Below are positions 17,438-18,021 of a stretch of DNA of 18,021 nucleotides, piece by piece. The position numbers and the translations under genes were made by a program. The DNA lies in assembly GCA_023091735.1 (NCBI GenBank), contig JALKBU010001035.1, positions 1 through 18,021 of the forward strand, read 5' to 3'. Positions within the stretch are counted from its first letter, which is position 1; each line of letters begins with the position of its first letter. The stretch is from Trichomonas tenax (Eukaryota; Parabasalia; Trichomonadida; Trichomonadidae). The notes below the pieces were generated by a model. It made no database searches, had not been told where the DNA came from, and was given only the letters and a program-made list of their open reading frames with translations.

Positions 17438-17895
17438 TATATTTGTCACTTTTGATCAGAACTTTGTAAACTGATAAATAGTCGGGATTTGGTTTTTGGA
17501 CAAGATTTGCAGTGAATTTTGATGATTTGTGATTGATATTTTTACAGCTTTCTCAAAATGTAAAATTTTGAGACTGCTGAGTCATCGTTACCATCCGCTC
17601 TTTGAGATTTATATGATTTTGTTGTATACGTAGAACTCTCACGTGTCACTTTTTGGCCGGAAGAAGTAATTCAATTTTTAAAATTGCATTATTTTTATCA
17701 TATTTAACCTCTGTAATCCATATTTAATTCAAAATTTGGCTTTTGATAAAACTTTTCATAAAGCACAAACTCAAAACAGAGTAATAATATTTGCTTATCA
17801 ATAATATAATAAAACAAATTGAACCTCAAAAGTCAAAAGAAAAGTCATTTTGAGTGTCTGTGCAGTGCATGACGTGGAACCAATACTTAAGCATT
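17438..17895. other. Intergenic region upstream of the pseudokinase gene
   Basis: Two minus-strand AAAGTGAC words lie here, at 17445-17452 (next to the start codon) and 17645-17652 (about 210 bp upstream, within CACGTGTCACTTTTTGG). The rest is AT-rich with no ORF. It also contains the 3' flank of the partial minus-strand gene at the window edge. Confidence 0.55.
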
Positions 17896-18021
17896 CTATC
17901 TTCGAGAAACCAAGAAGCATCTGGCCCCTGTGTTCCAGGTGGCTCCTGATTCCTCAAAGATAGGATCATTTGCATTCTGATGCAAATGATCGAAATCGAA
18001 GTCTACGATAAACAAGCCTGG
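17896..18021 (-). CDS. C-terminal end of an unidentified protein (partial)
   Basis: A minus-strand frame is open from the last base of the window for 41 codons to TAG at 17896-17898. It begins GLFIVDFDFDHLHQNANDP and ends CFLVSRR. Base composition rises to about 45% G+C exactly over this segment, like the expressed genes elsewhere in the window, and falls again past the stop. No family can be assigned from 41 residues. Plus-strand frames across the same segment are also partly open, so the strand is not certain. Confidence 0.4.
   Translation of the reverse strand, partial: PGLFIVDFDFDHLHQNANDPIFEESGATWNTGARCFLVSRR
17964..17991. repeat. 12-bp perfect inverted repeat with 4-nt loop
   Basis: GATCATTTGCAT (17964-17975) is the exact reverse complement of 17980-17991 with the loop TCTG. 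It lies inside the partial minus-strand reading frame, over the codons for DHLHQNAND. Confidence 0.9.

Noticed and set aside
1..18021. CRISPR array, operon, ribosome binding sites or riboswitch
   Set aside because: Gene content is eukaryotic, and no regularly spaced direct repeats or prokaryotic signals are present.

Overview
The window looks like nuclear DNA of a trichomonad (Parabasalia, Trichomonas/Tritrichomonas-like). Intergenic DNA is very AT-rich, the intact genes have no introns, genes lie on both strands with no operon logic, and the families fit: a DH-PH-FYVE GTPase regulator, an MBOAT acyltransferase, a protein-kinase-like gene, a type I metacaspase, a C19 ubiquitin protease and long Asn/Ser/Tyr-rich repeat proteins resembling trichomonad surface families. 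The standard genetic code applies, since the intact FYVE gene ends in TAG. The lineage is inferred from gene content. I did not find a clear T. vaginalis-type initiator, so the species is open.

Layout. 1-2958 holds two broken genes: a transposase-like reading frame with one frameshift, then a ubiquitin-specific protease with two in-frame stops and two frameshifts but readable Cys and His boxes. 3536-5161 is an intact DH-PH-FYVE protein. 5162-8550 is mostly non-coding, with a 51-aa acidic ORF, a GC-richer block of unknown origin around 6420-7130 and a weak minus-strand ORF at 7684-7923. 8552-9445 is a metacaspase with an intact His/Cys dyad but a disrupted N-terminus, followed by tRNA-Glu(CTC) at 9518-9589.

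9697-10888 is an apparently non-autonomous mobile element. It has terminal inverted repeats of at least 74 bp, flanked exactly by 17-bp direct repeats with one mismatch, and contains a 55-bp near-perfect hairpin. Just outside it is a 36-nt palindrome. 11277-12025 (+) and 13518-14414 (-) are two convergent remnants of repeat-type surface-protein genes, with a perfect 24-bp inverted repeat between them. 14615-15949 is an intact MBOAT lysophospholipid acyltransferase, 16487-17437 (-) is an intact gene for a probable pseudokinase, and the end of another minus-strand gene enters at 17896-18021.

The genes do not form a pathway. The main theme is decay and mobile DNA between a few intact housekeeping or signalling genes. 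Two short sequence words recur far more than base composition predicts. AAAGTGAC occurs seven times, twice at or within a few bases of a start codon. TGACATGTAAA occurs five times, twice in the inverted repeats of the mobile element. These, with the long hairpin element, are the most original signals here. I did not find a convincing new multi-gene system.
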